Position numbers and translations under genes: made by a program. The notes below the pieces were generated by a model. That model had not been told where the DNA came from. It saw only the letters and a list, made by a program, of their open reading frames with translations, and made no database searches. From the NCBI RefSeq assembly GCF_003318275.1, contig NZ_QOCH01000003.1, positions 1-64,000 of the forward strand: DNA of 64,000 bases, given 5' to 3'. Of this stretch, positions 54,070 through 62,617 are shown piece after piece. Source of the DNA: Marinobacter sp. F3R11. GTDB lineage: Bacteria; Pseudomonadota; Gammaproteobacteria; Pseudomonadales; Oleiphilaceae. Each line of letters opens with the position of its first letter. The first letter of the stretch is position 1.

Positions 54070-54900
54070 TCAAACCCCCAATGATTCAATATCACTTGCC
54101 AGCATCGCTAACTGGTGGGCAATGGAATCCCGAAGCTTTTCCGCCGAAACCAGATAGGACGGTGCAGCGCACGTCAATGTCATGATAGTGCCATCCTGTA
54201 AATGAACAGGCACGCCAGCGGAGTTGATATTACGGTCCCACTCACCGATCGAAAGACAGAAGCCGTATTTCTTGTAATCTTCCATGGCATGATCCAGCCC
54301 TTCCTTCTTCTCGGGCCAGGCTTCCGGTCCATACTTCTGTGCCATCGACTCCTCGATAATCTTGCGCCCCTTCTCTGCAATCGCACAGTAGTAGGCCCTG
54401 CCAGCAGAGGTAGTCGCCATCGGCAGCTTGATACCTATGTCCATGCGCAGCAATGAGGCTTCCGGAGGAAGGCGGTTTTCAACATAGATCATATGAAGCC
54501 GGTCACGGCAGGTCAGACCGACAGACATATTGGTCTGGCGGGCAAATTCATCCATATAAGGCTTGGCTAACTGACGAACCTTCAGATTGGACACGTAGGC
54601 ATAACCCAGCGCCAGCACGCCGGAGCTGAGCTGATACTTTTCCAGCTGAGTGTTATAGCTGAGATAGCCCAGCTTGGTCAGGGTATATGTCATGCGGGAC
54701 ACAGTTGGCTTGGGTAGATTGGTAAGCCGGGCGATATCCTGATTACCAAGAATTACCGAACCTTGACTGAAGGCACGCAACACATTCAGACCACGGGACA
54801 GCGCCTCGACGAATTTCCGATCCTTCTCCGGCTTCATCGGTTCGCCGTCACCAGAAGCAGCCATCAGCTCCTCCGGCCCAGTGGTTTTTCCTTTTGGCAT
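54070..54900 (-). CDS. IclR-family regulator, third copy
   Basis: This 276-residue regulator begins at ATG 54900 with GGAGG upstream (MPKGKTTGPEELM); the long upstream extension is not coding. It has a ~35-residue N-terminal tail, then FVEALSRGLNVLRAF, HTH VILGNQDIARLTNLPKPTVSRMTYTLTKLGYL (about residues 60-92) and an effector domain with GLTCRDRLHMIYVENRLPP. It is more distant from the two PcaR-like copies. It is placed between the fusion gene and gcdH loci. It probably controls both through the 17-bp motif; a palindrome at 54946 may autoregulate it. Confidence 0.88.
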   Translation of the reverse strand: MPKGKTTGPEELMAASGDGEPMKPEKDRKFVEALSRGLNVLRAFSQGSVILGNQDIARLTNLPKPTVSRMTYTLTKLGYLSYNTQLEKYQLSSGVLALGYAYVSNLKVRQLAKPYMDEFARQTNMSVGLTCRDRLHMIYVENRLPPEASLLRMDIGIKLPMATTSAGRAYYCAIAEKGRKIIEESMAQKYGPEAWPEKKEGLDHAMEDYKKYGFCLSIGEWDRNINSAGVPVHLQDGTIMTLTCAAPSYLVSAEKLRDSIAHQLAMLASDIESLGV

Positions 54901-54945
54901 AATGTGGCGTCCTCCAACAACGTCGCCTGCTCCCGGATTTCGGGG

Positions 54946-54963
54946 TATAGATACGTATGTATA
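54946..54963. promoter_or_regulatory. Near-perfect AT-rich palindrome upstream of third IclR gene
   Basis: TATA-G-ATACGTAT-G-TATA is symmetric except for the two G positions. It lies 46 bp upstream of the IclR start, at the promoter distance. It may be an operator, or simply an AT-rich promoter. Confidence 0.45.
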
Positions 54964-55145
54964 TAATGTGTGCAACATTTTAATCGTTGCTGATTGCAAG
55001 TACCACAAACTCCGGCCAAAACTCACATCAAAAAATGAAACACCCCTGCTACTGGCTGAGTACTGCATCCCAAAACCTGCAAACAATGACCAATGATTGG
55101 TATATTATTTTGCCTGTCAGAACGGAATCGTCTCTGAAACACGCC

Positions 55146-56507
55146 CTACAGAATTGCAGGTAAAACAAAAATCTCCAGTGCCAGAAGAGCCAGCAGCAAT
55201 GGCACTGCTATCAGCACAAACATACCGTTCCAGCGAAAAGCCACTACCCGTCGCGGCACCTGACCAAAGCGGGAAAGCAACATGGCAGACGGTCCGAAGG
55301 GCGAAAGCATCATCGCCAGCGAAAAGCCAATCACCAGAGCAACCGCCATCAGCACCGGGTCCATGCCTTCCGCAACAAGCTGTGGCAGAAGACCGGCCTG
55401 AATGCTGAGTACTGTAATCGGGATAATCCCGATCATTGACAGCAGTGGCAGAATCAACATACCAGCCACAGCAAGCACCCACATTCCGCCCGCGGAAGCT
55501 GCAAGCCCGCTCAGGGAATCCTCCGGAATCACACTGGATATGGACACCCCAAGAATCGCTGATGCAGCAAAAATAGCCATTTCATTATTCATGGCCGAAA
55601 TCTGGGTCACGCTCTCGCTGAGCACTGCCTTTGGCGACTTTTCCTGCCAGACCATATAAAGAAGAGTAATAAACGGAACAGCCATCATGGCGGCAACAGA
55701 AACTTTAAAATCAGTAAGCGCGACAATGGCAACCATCACTATGAACAGAGCCAGGATCAGCCCCAATAACAGGGGAGTGCCCGGAGGCCAACGTTCCATA
55801 GCCACTCGTTCGCTACTGACCCGACGGAATCGACGCTGCTCCAGCAACCAGCCAACCCCGACAAGAACCCCCGAAGCCGCAAGTCCGTATGGCAAAAGCA
55901 GATACCAGCTTATCTGAGGCAGCTCACGAGCCAGTATGGCTACGGCGACACTGGTTGGCGCCACAAGAGGAACAAGAGCAAAACCGCGAAGCGCGCTGAT
56001 CAGGACACTACGCAGCCATTGTAAACGGGATTCACCGGTAATACCGCGCTCCCGAAGGGTATCGGAGAGGCTGCCACACAGCAGATTCATCATCCCGAAA
56101 CTCAACACAGAGGCTATACCACAGCTAACCACAGCATACTTCGGGTACAACCAGAGCGCGCGCCCTCCCAGTAAAACATCGTGGATACGACTCAGCACCT
56201 CAAAACGCCGGACCAGGCACTGCATCATCCCCAGACTACCAAGAAATGCAGCGTAAAACGCGGCATCGGCAGAGGCTTTGACTAATCGGTCCAGGCCCAG
56301 CTGACCATCTACAGAAAACCATGCAGTGACTGCCAGAGAAGCCAGCAACAGAATTCGGGAATACACCTGCAAGCGCGCACCTGCCCACAGAAAACAGAAA
56401 ACGAACAGCACCCCTGCAATGGCACCGAGCTGAGTGCTGGAAAAGCCTATAGCAATCAGCTCCATCAAAACTGCAAACGGTAACAGCCAGCGATCTGCAG
56501 TACTCAT
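55146..56507 (-). CDS. Polytopic membrane protein, probable transporter of unknown family
   Basis: This 453-residue protein has about eleven or twelve hydrophobic segments and two pseudo-symmetric halves, split by a cytoplasmic loop near residues 215-240 (EQRRFRRVSSERVAMERWPP). Motif-like stretches are LSFGMMNLLCGSLSDTLRERG, VPLVAPTSVAVAILARELPQ and MMLSPFGPSAMLLSRFGQVP. The P-x-APTS and SPFGPS helix breaks resemble ion-transporter/dicarboxylate-symporter reentrant loops, but I cannot name a family. It is divergent from gcdH across 259 bp containing the 17-bp motif. Uptake of glutarate or pimelate is a fair guess. Confidence 0.65.
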   Translation of the reverse strand: MSTADRWLLPFAVLMELIAIGFSSTQLGAIAGVLFVFCFLWAGARLQVYSRILLLASLAVTAWFSVDGQLGLDRLVKASADAAFYAAFLGSLGMMQCLVRRFEVLSRIHDVLLGGRALWLYPKYAVVSCGIASVLSFGMMNLLCGSLSDTLRERGITGESRLQWLRSVLISALRGFALVPLVAPTSVAVAILARELPQISWYLLLPYGLAASGVLVGVGWLLEQRRFRRVSSERVAMERWPPGTPLLLGLILALFIVMVAIVALTDFKVSVAAMMAVPFITLLYMVWQEKSPKAVLSESVTQISAMNNEMAIFAASAILGVSISSVIPEDSLSGLAASAGGMWVLAVAGMLILPLLSMIGIIPITVLSIQAGLLPQLVAEGMDPVLMAVALVIGFSLAMMLSPFGPSAMLLSRFGQVPRRVVAFRWNGMFVLIAVPLLLALLALEIFVLPAIL

Positions 56508-56607
56508 ACTTGCTCCACCCTCGTCAAAATGACGCTGACCGAGATGGTCTCTGCTTGCATTTCACACACACCCGGATTAGTCTTTTGCCAACGCAATACA
56601 AAACACA

Positions 56608-56624
56608 GTTTCGCTTGATGAAAC
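56608..56624. promoter_or_regulatory. Shared 17-bp motif, candidate IclR operator between transporter and gcdH
   Basis: GTTTCGCTTGATGAAAC is a dyad (GTTTC/GAAAC) whose reverse complement matches 53914-53930 at 15 of 17 positions. It lies in the divergent gap, 101 bp from the transporter start and 143 bp from gcdH. A further hairpin, AGCCCAG/CTGGGCT (56648-56673), is present between it and gcdH. Confidence 0.6.
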
Positions 56625-56766
56625 TATGCTAGCACAAATGACAAAGTAGCCCAGAATATTTTATCCCTGGGCTCCCTTTCCCGGATTCTCAACTGAAGCC
56701 GCGTGAAGGAGGTATTGAGGCTTTGATCAAACGGGCTAAACACTGATTTTACGAAGGAGAAACAAC

Positions 56767-57936
56767 ATGGCTTCTGCGCCTTGGGATGACCTGCTGCAAA
56801 TTGAAAAACAACTGAATGAAACTGAGCGTCAGGTCCGGGACAGCATTCGCAGTTTCTGTGACCAGCGGCTGATGCCGGGTATTACAGAAGCCAACCGCCA
56901 TGAAACGTTCGACCGCAACATCTTCAACGAGATGGGTGAACTGGGCATGCTAGGAGCCACTCTGCCGGAAGAATACGGCGGCCCGGGCCTGAACCACGTC
57001 TGTTACGGATTGATCGCCCGTGAGGTAGAACGCGTTGATTCATCGTATCGCTCTGCCTTGAGTGTTCAGTCCTCACTGGTTATCCACCCGATTCACGCCT
57101 TCGGTCAGGAAGCTTTGAAAAAACGCATCCTGCCCAAACTGGCCTCCGGCGAAATGGTCGGCTGCTTTGGTCTGACCGAGCCCAACCACGGATCCGATCC
57201 TGGCAGCATGGAAACCCGCGCCAAGAAAGTTGACGGGGGCTACCTGCTGAGTGGTTCCAAAACCTGGATCACCAACGCTCCCATTGCAGACGTATGTGTG
57301 GTCTGGGCCAAGCTGGACGGAAAAGTGAACGGTTTTGTTATTGAGCGCGAGGGCTCCAAGGGCCTTGAAACTCCGAAAATCCAGGGCAAATTCTCGCTGC
57401 GCGCATCAGAGACTGGCTCCATTTTTATGGATGAGGTGTTTGTACCAGAAGAAAACAAGCTGGAAGTAGACGGCCTGCGAGGCCCCTTCAGCTGTCTGAA
57501 CAAAGCCCGCTTTGGCATCAGCTGGGGTTCACTGGGTGCGGCTGAATTCTGCTGGCATGCAGCCCGCAACTACACCCTTGAGCGCAAACAGTTTGGCAAA
57601 CCTCTGGCCGCCAACCAGCTGATCCAGAAGAAGCTGGTAGACATGCAGACAGAAATCACCCTGGGCCTGCATGCAGCCCTGCAACTGGGCCGCATGATGG
57701 ATGCAGGTGACGCCACCCCGGATGCAATTTCTCTGCTCAAACGTAACAACTGCGGCAAAGCACTGGATATCGCACGTGTTGCCCGTGACATGCACGGCGG
57801 CAACGGTATCTCAGACGAATACCACGTGATCCGTCATGTCATGAACCTGGAAGCCGTCAACACTTATGAAGGCACCCATGACGTTCACGCCCTGATTCTT
57901 GGCCGTGGCCAAACCGGCATCGCGGCATTTAGCTGA
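56767..57936 (+). CDS. gcdH: Glutaryl-CoA dehydrogenase
   Basis: This 389-residue flavoprotein has the GCDH-specific [81 protein letters not shown] and catalytic glutamate E368 in [24 protein letters not shown]. It oxidises and decarboxylates glutaryl-CoA to crotonyl-CoA. ATG 56767 follows GAAGGAG. It is usually paired with a CoA-transferase; the nearest CaiB-type gene is 16 kb away at 39266. Here it is the first gene of a unit with two more acyl-CoA dehydrogenases. Confidence 0.95.
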   Translation: MASAPWDDLLQIEKQLNETERQVRDSIRSFCDQRLMPGITEANRHETFDRNIFNEMGELGMLGATLPEEYGGPGLNHVCYGLIAREVERVDSSYRSALSVQSSLVIHPIHAFGQEALKKRILPKLASGEMVGCFGLTEPNHGSDPGSMETRAKKVDGGYLLSGSKTWITNAPIADVCVVWAKLDGKVNGFVIEREGSKGLETPKIQGKFSLRASETGSIFMDEVFVPEENKLEVDGLRGPFSCLNKARFGISWGSLGAAEFCWHAARNYTLERKQFGKPLAANQLIQKKLVDMQTEITLGLHAALQLGRMMDAGDATPDAISLLKRNNCGKALDIARVARDMHGGNGISDEYHVIRHVMNLEAVNTYEGTHDVHALILGRGQTGIAAFS

Positions 57937-57967
57937 AACCATAAAGCCCAACACACGAGGCTACCCA

Positions 57968-59164
57968 ATGAACATGAACTACACTAATGAGGAGCTCGCT
58001 TTCCGTAACGAAGTGCGGGCATTCCTGGAAGAGAAATTACCGGCAGACATTGCTGAAAAAGTGAAGGGGTTCCGTCACCTTTCCAAAGAAGATCATCAGC
58101 GCTGGCAACAGATTCTCAGCCGGCAAGGCTGGTACGCCACACACTGGCCGGAAGAGTATGGCGGCGTGAAGTGGACACCGGTGCAGAAACATATCTGGGA
58201 TGAAGAATCCTGCCGGTATGGCGCGCCCCGTTCCATTCCATTTGGCGTAAACATGGTGGCGCCGGTTATCATCCGGTTCGGCAATGAAAAGCAGAAACAG
58301 ACCTACCTGCCCCGCATCCTCAGCGGCGAAGACTGGTGGTGTCAGGGCTATTCCGAGCCTGGTGCGGGATCTGACCTGGCATCCCTGAAAACCCGGGCTG
58401 TGCGCCAGGGCGATCATTATATTGTGAACGGTCAGAAAACCTGGACCACTCTGGGTCAGTACGCCAACATGATTTTCTGCCTGGTGCGCACCAACACCGA
58501 AGTAAAGGCACAGGAAGGTATCTCTTTCCTGCTGATCGACATGAACACGCCTGGCATCACCGTGCGTCCGATCATCACCCTCGATGGCGCTCACGAAGTG
58601 AACGAAGTCTTCTTTGAAGACGTGAAAGTTCCGGTTGAGAACCTTGTAGGTGAGGAAGACAAAGGCTGGACCTACGCCAAATTCCTGCTGACTTATGAAC
58701 GCACTGGCCTGGCAGGTATCGGCTTGTCAAAAGCAGCCCTGTCTCATCTCAAGGAACTTGCCTCCCGTCGCCTCAAGAACGGCCGTCCGCTCATTGAAGA
58801 CACATCCTTCAGCCAGCGTATTGCCAAAGTTGAGATTGATCTTTCTGCAGCCGCTATCAGTAACCTTCGCATTATTGCCTCTGTTGAGGGTGGCGGCGTT
58901 CCGGGAGCAGAAAGCTCCATGCTGAAAGTAAAAGGCACCGAGATCCGCCAGTCTATTAACGACCTGGCACGCCGGGCTATCGGCCCCTATGCCATTCCAT
59001 TTGTGGCAGAAGAGCTGAATCTTGAGCATGAAGGCGAATTCCTCTCAGACGAGAATGCCGCACCTCTGTCAGCCTACTACTTTAATAACCGCAAGCTCTC
59101 GATCTTCGGAGGGTCCAACGAGATCCAGAAGAATATCGTTTCGAAAATGATTCTTGGGCTTTAA
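57968..59164 (+). CDS. Acyl-CoA dehydrogenase, pimeloyl-CoA dehydrogenase large-subunit (PimC) type
   Basis: This 398-residue protein begins NMNYTNEELAFRNEVRAFLEEKLP and has WPEEYGGVKWTPVQKHIWDEE, GYSEPGAGSDLASLKTRA and KTWTTLGQYANMIFC. The usual C-terminal catalytic EGT is replaced by FGGSNEIQKNI. This fits heteromeric ACADs, where one subunit supplies a glutamate elsewhere (TYERTG near residue 240 is a candidate). ATG 57968 with GAGG upstream; the reading from 57899 overlaps gcdH and is not used. It is followed 10 bp later by its small-subunit partner. The substrate, perhaps pimeloyl-CoA or another dicarboxylyl-CoA, is inferred. Confidence 0.86.
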   Translation: MNMNYTNEELAFRNEVRAFLEEKLPADIAEKVKGFRHLSKEDHQRWQQILSRQGWYATHWPEEYGGVKWTPVQKHIWDEESCRYGAPRSIPFGVNMVAPVIIRFGNEKQKQTYLPRILSGEDWWCQGYSEPGAGSDLASLKTRAVRQGDHYIVNGQKTWTTLGQYANMIFCLVRTNTEVKAQEGISFLLIDMNTPGITVRPIITLDGAHEVNEVFFEDVKVPVENLVGEEDKGWTYAKFLLTYERTGLAGIGLSKAALSHLKELASRRLKNGRPLIEDTSFSQRIAKVEIDLSAAAISNLRIIASVEGGGVPGAESSMLKVKGTEIRQSINDLARRAIGPYAIPFVAEELNLEHEGEFLSDENAAPLSAYYFNNRKLSIFGGSNEIQKNIVSKMILGL

Positions 59165-59174
59165 GGAGGCGACC

Positions 59175-60317
59175 ATGGATTTCCGACTCAATGAAGAGCA
59201 GCAGATGCTGCAGGACACCGTGGCACGTCTGGTGCGCGGTGAATACAGTTTTGAAAAACGCCTGGAATTCAGCGAAACCGAAGCCGGGTTCAGCGTAGAT
59301 TTCTGGAAACAACTTGGTGAACTGGGGCTGACGGCTGTTCCCTTTCCCGAAGAACTGGGTGGTTTTGGCGGTAGCGGTGTCGAAGTACAGTCAGTTATGA
59401 CCGAACTTGGCCGTGGCCTGTGCCTGGAGCCATACCTTCAGTCTGTCATTTTGGGTGGAGGCCTTATCAGCCAGGCCGGAAACGACAGCCAGAAAGAAGC
59501 CTGGCTTGAAGGTATCGCCAGTGGCGAACTGCAAGCGGCGGTCGCTCTTCAGGAGCCCCAGAGTTTCTACAATCTGAACGATGTGGAAACCCGGGCCGAA
59601 AAAAATGACAAGGGCTATCTGCTCAATGGTCGCAAGGCCGTAGTGATTGGCGGACATTGTGCGGATCTCATTCTTGTATCCGCACGCACCTCCGGCGATA
59701 CCGCGGATAGCAACGGAATCAGTCTGTTTGTTTTAAAAGCCGACACAGCCGGAATTGAGCGACGGGTTTACCCGACTATTGATGGATTCAAAGGTTGTGA
59801 CCTTACCCTGAACAACGTTCAGGTAGATGCTGAGGCCCTGTTAGGCGAAGAGGGCGAGGCATCCGGGGTGATTGAGTATCAGTCAGGTCGTGCCATCGCA
59901 GCACTGTGTGCTGAGGCCGTGGGCGTTATGGAGACAGCCAACGAGCTGACTCTGGACTACCTCAAGCAGCGTAAGCAGTTCGGTGTACCTATTGGCAAGT
60001 TCCAGGTATTACAGCACCGCATGGTCGACATGATGTCCGAACTGGAACAGGCCCGTTCCATGGCTATTCTTGCCGCCAGCGTGGCGGACGAAGAACAGAG
60101 CGATGAGCGCCGCCGCGTGCTGTCTGCGGCTAAAAATATTATCGGTCGCAGCGGACAGTTCATTTCCGAACAGGGCATACAGTCCCACGGTGGCATTGGT
60201 ATGACATGGGAGTACAACTTTGCCCATTACGCCAAGCGCCTGATCATGATCAACCACCAACTGGGTGATGACGATTTCCATCTGGAACGCTATGCGTCCC
60301 TTTTACAGGCAAGCTAA
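59175..60317 (+). CDS. Acyl-CoA dehydrogenase, pimeloyl-CoA dehydrogenase small-subunit (PimD) type
   Basis: This 380-residue paralogue begins MDFRLNEEQQMLQDTVARLV. It has PFPEELGGFGGSGVEVQSVMTELGRGL, a degenerate FAD loop (AAVALQEPQSFYNLNDVETRA) and HGGIGMTWEYNFAHYAKRLIMINHQLGD where EGT would be. It therefore lacks the canonical catalytic glutamate and is probably the structural or FAD-sharing half of a heteromer with the preceding gene. ATG 59175 follows AAGGAGG. It is the end of the unit; two strong terminators follow. Confidence 0.86.
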   Translation: MDFRLNEEQQMLQDTVARLVRGEYSFEKRLEFSETEAGFSVDFWKQLGELGLTAVPFPEELGGFGGSGVEVQSVMTELGRGLCLEPYLQSVILGGGLISQAGNDSQKEAWLEGIASGELQAAVALQEPQSFYNLNDVETRAEKNDKGYLLNGRKAVVIGGHCADLILVSARTSGDTADSNGISLFVLKADTAGIERRVYPTIDGFKGCDLTLNNVQVDAEALLGEEGEASGVIEYQSGRAIAALCAEAVGVMETANELTLDYLKQRKQFGVPIGKFQVLQHRMVDMMSELEQARSMAILAASVADEEQSDERRRVLSAAKNIIGRSGQFISEQGIQSHGGIGMTWEYNFAHYAKRLIMINHQLGDDDFHLERYASLLQAS

Positions 60318-60338
60318 CCCCCTCAATCAGTGAGCCTG

Positions 60339-60398
60339 AGGCCTCTTTCTTATCAGTCGGAGGCCTTTTTCGGGGGTGGCCTTGCCCCCCCGCTTTTT
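60339..60398 (+). terminator. Tandem intrinsic terminators after PimD-type gene
   Basis: First: AGGCCTC (60339-60345)/GAGGCCT (60360-60366), then a T-run to 60370. Second: CGGGGG (60371-60376)/CCCCCG (60387-60392), then C and TTTTT (60394-60398). Both read on the plus strand and close the gcdH unit before the aldolase gene. Confidence 0.88.
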
Positions 60399-60427
60399 GT
60401 ACATAGCCAGGAAGTAAGGTGAACAAC

Positions 60428-61189
60428 ATGACAAAAAACACCTCAAGTACCGGCCCGGCCCACCGGCAAGACGCAGAGTGGCAGGTGCGCAGTGCATTAG
60501 CAGCGGCCTACCGCCTTGTCTCGCTCTTCGGATGGGACGATCTGGTCTTCACTCACCTCTCCGCCCGGGTACCTGGTCCGGAGCATCATTTTCTTATCAA
60601 CCCATACGGATTGCTGTTCCACGAAATCACAGCTTCCTCTCTGGTAAAGGTAGACAGTGAAGGTCAGGTAGTGGAGTCCGGCGGACTGAGCCGGGTAAAT
60701 CCTGCAGGCTTTACCATCCATAGTGCAGTGCACATGGGACGCGACGATGCCGGTGCGGTAATGCATCTTCATGCCGCAGATGGCGTCGCTGTCTCGGCTC
60801 ATCGTGATGGCCTTTTACCGTTAAGCCAGACTGCGATGCTCTGCCTTGACCATCTGAGCTACCACGATTACGAAGGCGTGGCACTGAATCTGGACGAGCG
60901 TGAGCGCCTGATACGGGATCTCGGAGACAAATCCATGATGATGTTACGCAACCATGGTGTTCTGACCACCGGTAAAGACGTACCGGAAGCCTTTACGTAT
61001 CTGTACTTCCTGATGAAAGCCTGCGAGATCCAGGTAAAAGCCCAGAGTTGCGGCCCGGTGTGGATGCCTTCCGAGCAGGCAATACAGACCACTGCTGAGC
61101 AGTCACAGGAACTGGGCAATGCAGCCAAGCTGACCTGGCCAGCACTGCTGCGACTGCTCGACAGAGAAAACCCCGGTTATGCGGTGTAA
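60428..61189 (+). CDS. Class II aldolase/adducin family protein
   Basis: This 253-residue protein has the class II aldolase fold: RSALAAAYRLVSLFGWDDLVFTHLSAR, zinc-ligand motif MHLHAADGVAVSAH (near residues 109-122), and third His in MMLRNHGVLTTGKDVPEAF. The family includes L-fuculose-phosphate aldolases and various lyases or decarboxylases; many members are of unknown function. ATG 60428 follows AAGG; a GTG 9 bp upstream is an alternative. It precedes a TAXI-TRAP transporter, so it may act on the imported compound. No kinase or sugar gene is nearby. Confidence 0.85.
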   Translation: MTKNTSSTGPAHRQDAEWQVRSALAAAYRLVSLFGWDDLVFTHLSARVPGPEHHFLINPYGLLFHEITASSLVKVDSEGQVVESGGLSRVNPAGFTIHSAVHMGRDDAGAVMHLHAADGVAVSAHRDGLLPLSQTAMLCLDHLSYHDYEGVALNLDERERLIRDLGDKSMMMLRNHGVLTTGKDVPEAFTYLYFLMKACEIQVKAQSCGPVWMPSEQAIQTTAEQSQELGNAAKLTWPALLRLLDRENPGYAV

Positions 61190-61198
61190 AAAGCGAAA

Positions 61199-61217
61199 AG
61201 GCAGGACAAACCTGCCT
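61199..61217 (+). other. Hairpin downstream of class II aldolase gene
   Basis: AGGCAGG/CCTGCCT forms a perfect 7-bp stem with an ACAAA loop 9 bp after the stop. GTG rather than a T-run follows, so termination is uncertain. Confidence 0.5.
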
Positions 61218-61322
61218 GTGTAATGGAAAACCTCACGATGTAGGTAATCTGAACCTTTTAGCCTGACTTATAAATTCAGGTCTGGCATTTCTGACACAAT
61301 TAAATAAAAAAAGAGGTGGAAA

Positions 61323-62522
61323 ATGAGCTTCAAGAACCAATGGCGACGTATCTATACTGCTGCATCCATCACCGCAGCGCTAACCATCAGCTCGGGAAGC
61401 CTTGCCCAAGGCAACGATTATGATTGGCCCAGAATGCTGGTTGTCGGTACAACGAGCACAGCGACCGGAGGCTTCGCCTCCTCCAATGCCTGGGCACCAA
61501 TCCTGCAAAAACAGACTGACATGGCCGTGCGTATCATACCGGAGGACTCCGAGTTCATACGCTACAAGCGCCTGAACGTCGACAGGAATATCCATATCAG
61601 CTCGGTCAGCGCAGCGGAAGCCCGTCTTCAAACTGAAGGTCATGGAGCCTATGCCGGCACAAAGCCCGTCCCGCAGCGCATTTTGTGGCATCACAATGAC
61701 ACGCCCTGGGGGCTGGTCGTCGCTGGCGACTCCGAGCTCAAGACCGTTGAAGACCTGAAGAAAGGTGGCGTTCGGATGTCGGATGGCATATGGACATCCG
61801 CCATGACGACCACTGCCAGAAAGTCCCTACCCGCCTACCTGGGACTCTCGGAAGAAGAAGCACAGGAAGTCATTAGCTACGTGCCTGCCAGCAGCTACGC
61901 CGAGAACTGCCGCTCCGTCGTCGAGGGCAAGGTTGATGTTGCCTGGTGTGCAACCATCAGCGGCCTGCTGTCGGAAATGGAAGGCGCACCCGGCGGCATT
62001 CGCTGGCTCCCGATGGATTCGGACAATACCGAAGCATGGCAGCGCTACCTTGATCACAGCTCAATGGTGATTCCCACAGAAATCAGCATCGGTGTTTCCT
62101 CAGCGCACGGTATCGACGGAGCCACGTCGAACTTCGTTTATGCGGCACCGGCAGATATGGATACCGAGCTGGCCTATAACCTTGCTAAATGGTTCCACGA
62201 GTCCTATGACGACTACAAGGGTACACACCCTCTGGCCGCGCGCATGTCATTGAAGCAGTTCCGTAACTACCTCGACCGCACTCCGCTACCGGTTCACGAA
62301 GGCACAGTGAAGTATCTGCGGGAGATCGGCTCCTGGACAGAAGAGGATGATGTCTGGAACCAGCAAGCCATTGCCAAGATGGACCGCTGGATGGAGGCCC
62401 GTAAAGCCGCTATGGCAGAAGCACAGAAAAACCGGGTCAGGATGAGCTTTGATAACCCGGAGTATCTGGACATTCTGGCCAGGCATACCAAGGGCCTGGA
62501 GATTTTCAGATCCCGACTTTAA
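61323..62522 (+). CDS. TAXI-family TRAP transporter solute-binding protein
   Basis: This 399-residue periplasmic protein has a signal peptide ending near LAQ-GN (residue 29). The mature part has MLVVGTTSTATGGFASSNAWAPILQKQTDMAVRIIPED, the TAXI opening, then WGLVVAGDSELKTVEDLKKGGVRM and GKVDVAWCATISG. It is longer than most TAXI proteins (about 320), with extra C-terminal helices (residues 330-399) rich in Lys/Glu. ATG 61323 follows AGAGGTGGAAA. It works with the fused permease 95 bp downstream. The substrate is unknown; known TAXI systems carry carboxylates such as glutamate or 2-oxoglutarate. Confidence 0.88.
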   Translation: MSFKNQWRRIYTAASITAALTISSGSLAQGNDYDWPRMLVVGTTSTATGGFASSNAWAPILQKQTDMAVRIIPEDSEFIRYKRLNVDRNIHISSVSAAEARLQTEGHGAYAGTKPVPQRILWHHNDTPWGLVVAGDSELKTVEDLKKGGVRMSDGIWTSAMTTTARKSLPAYLGLSEEEAQEVISYVPASSYAENCRSVVEGKVDVAWCATISGLLSEMEGAPGGIRWLPMDSDNTEAWQRYLDHSSMVIPTEISIGVSSAHGIDGATSNFVYAAPADMDTELAYNLAKWFHESYDDYKGTHPLAARMSLKQFRNYLDRTPLPVHEGTVKYLREIGSWTEEDDVWNQQAIAKMDRWMEARKAAMAEAQKNRVRMSFDNPEYLDILARHTKGLEIFRSRL

Positions 62523-62617
62523 TCTGCAAGCAATAACAAGCAATGGTGGGCAGCAAACGCCGCCCACCAGCCTCTTGGGGCATTGACCGTTTTATCAGTC
62601 CATTCGGGCAGCTAATC

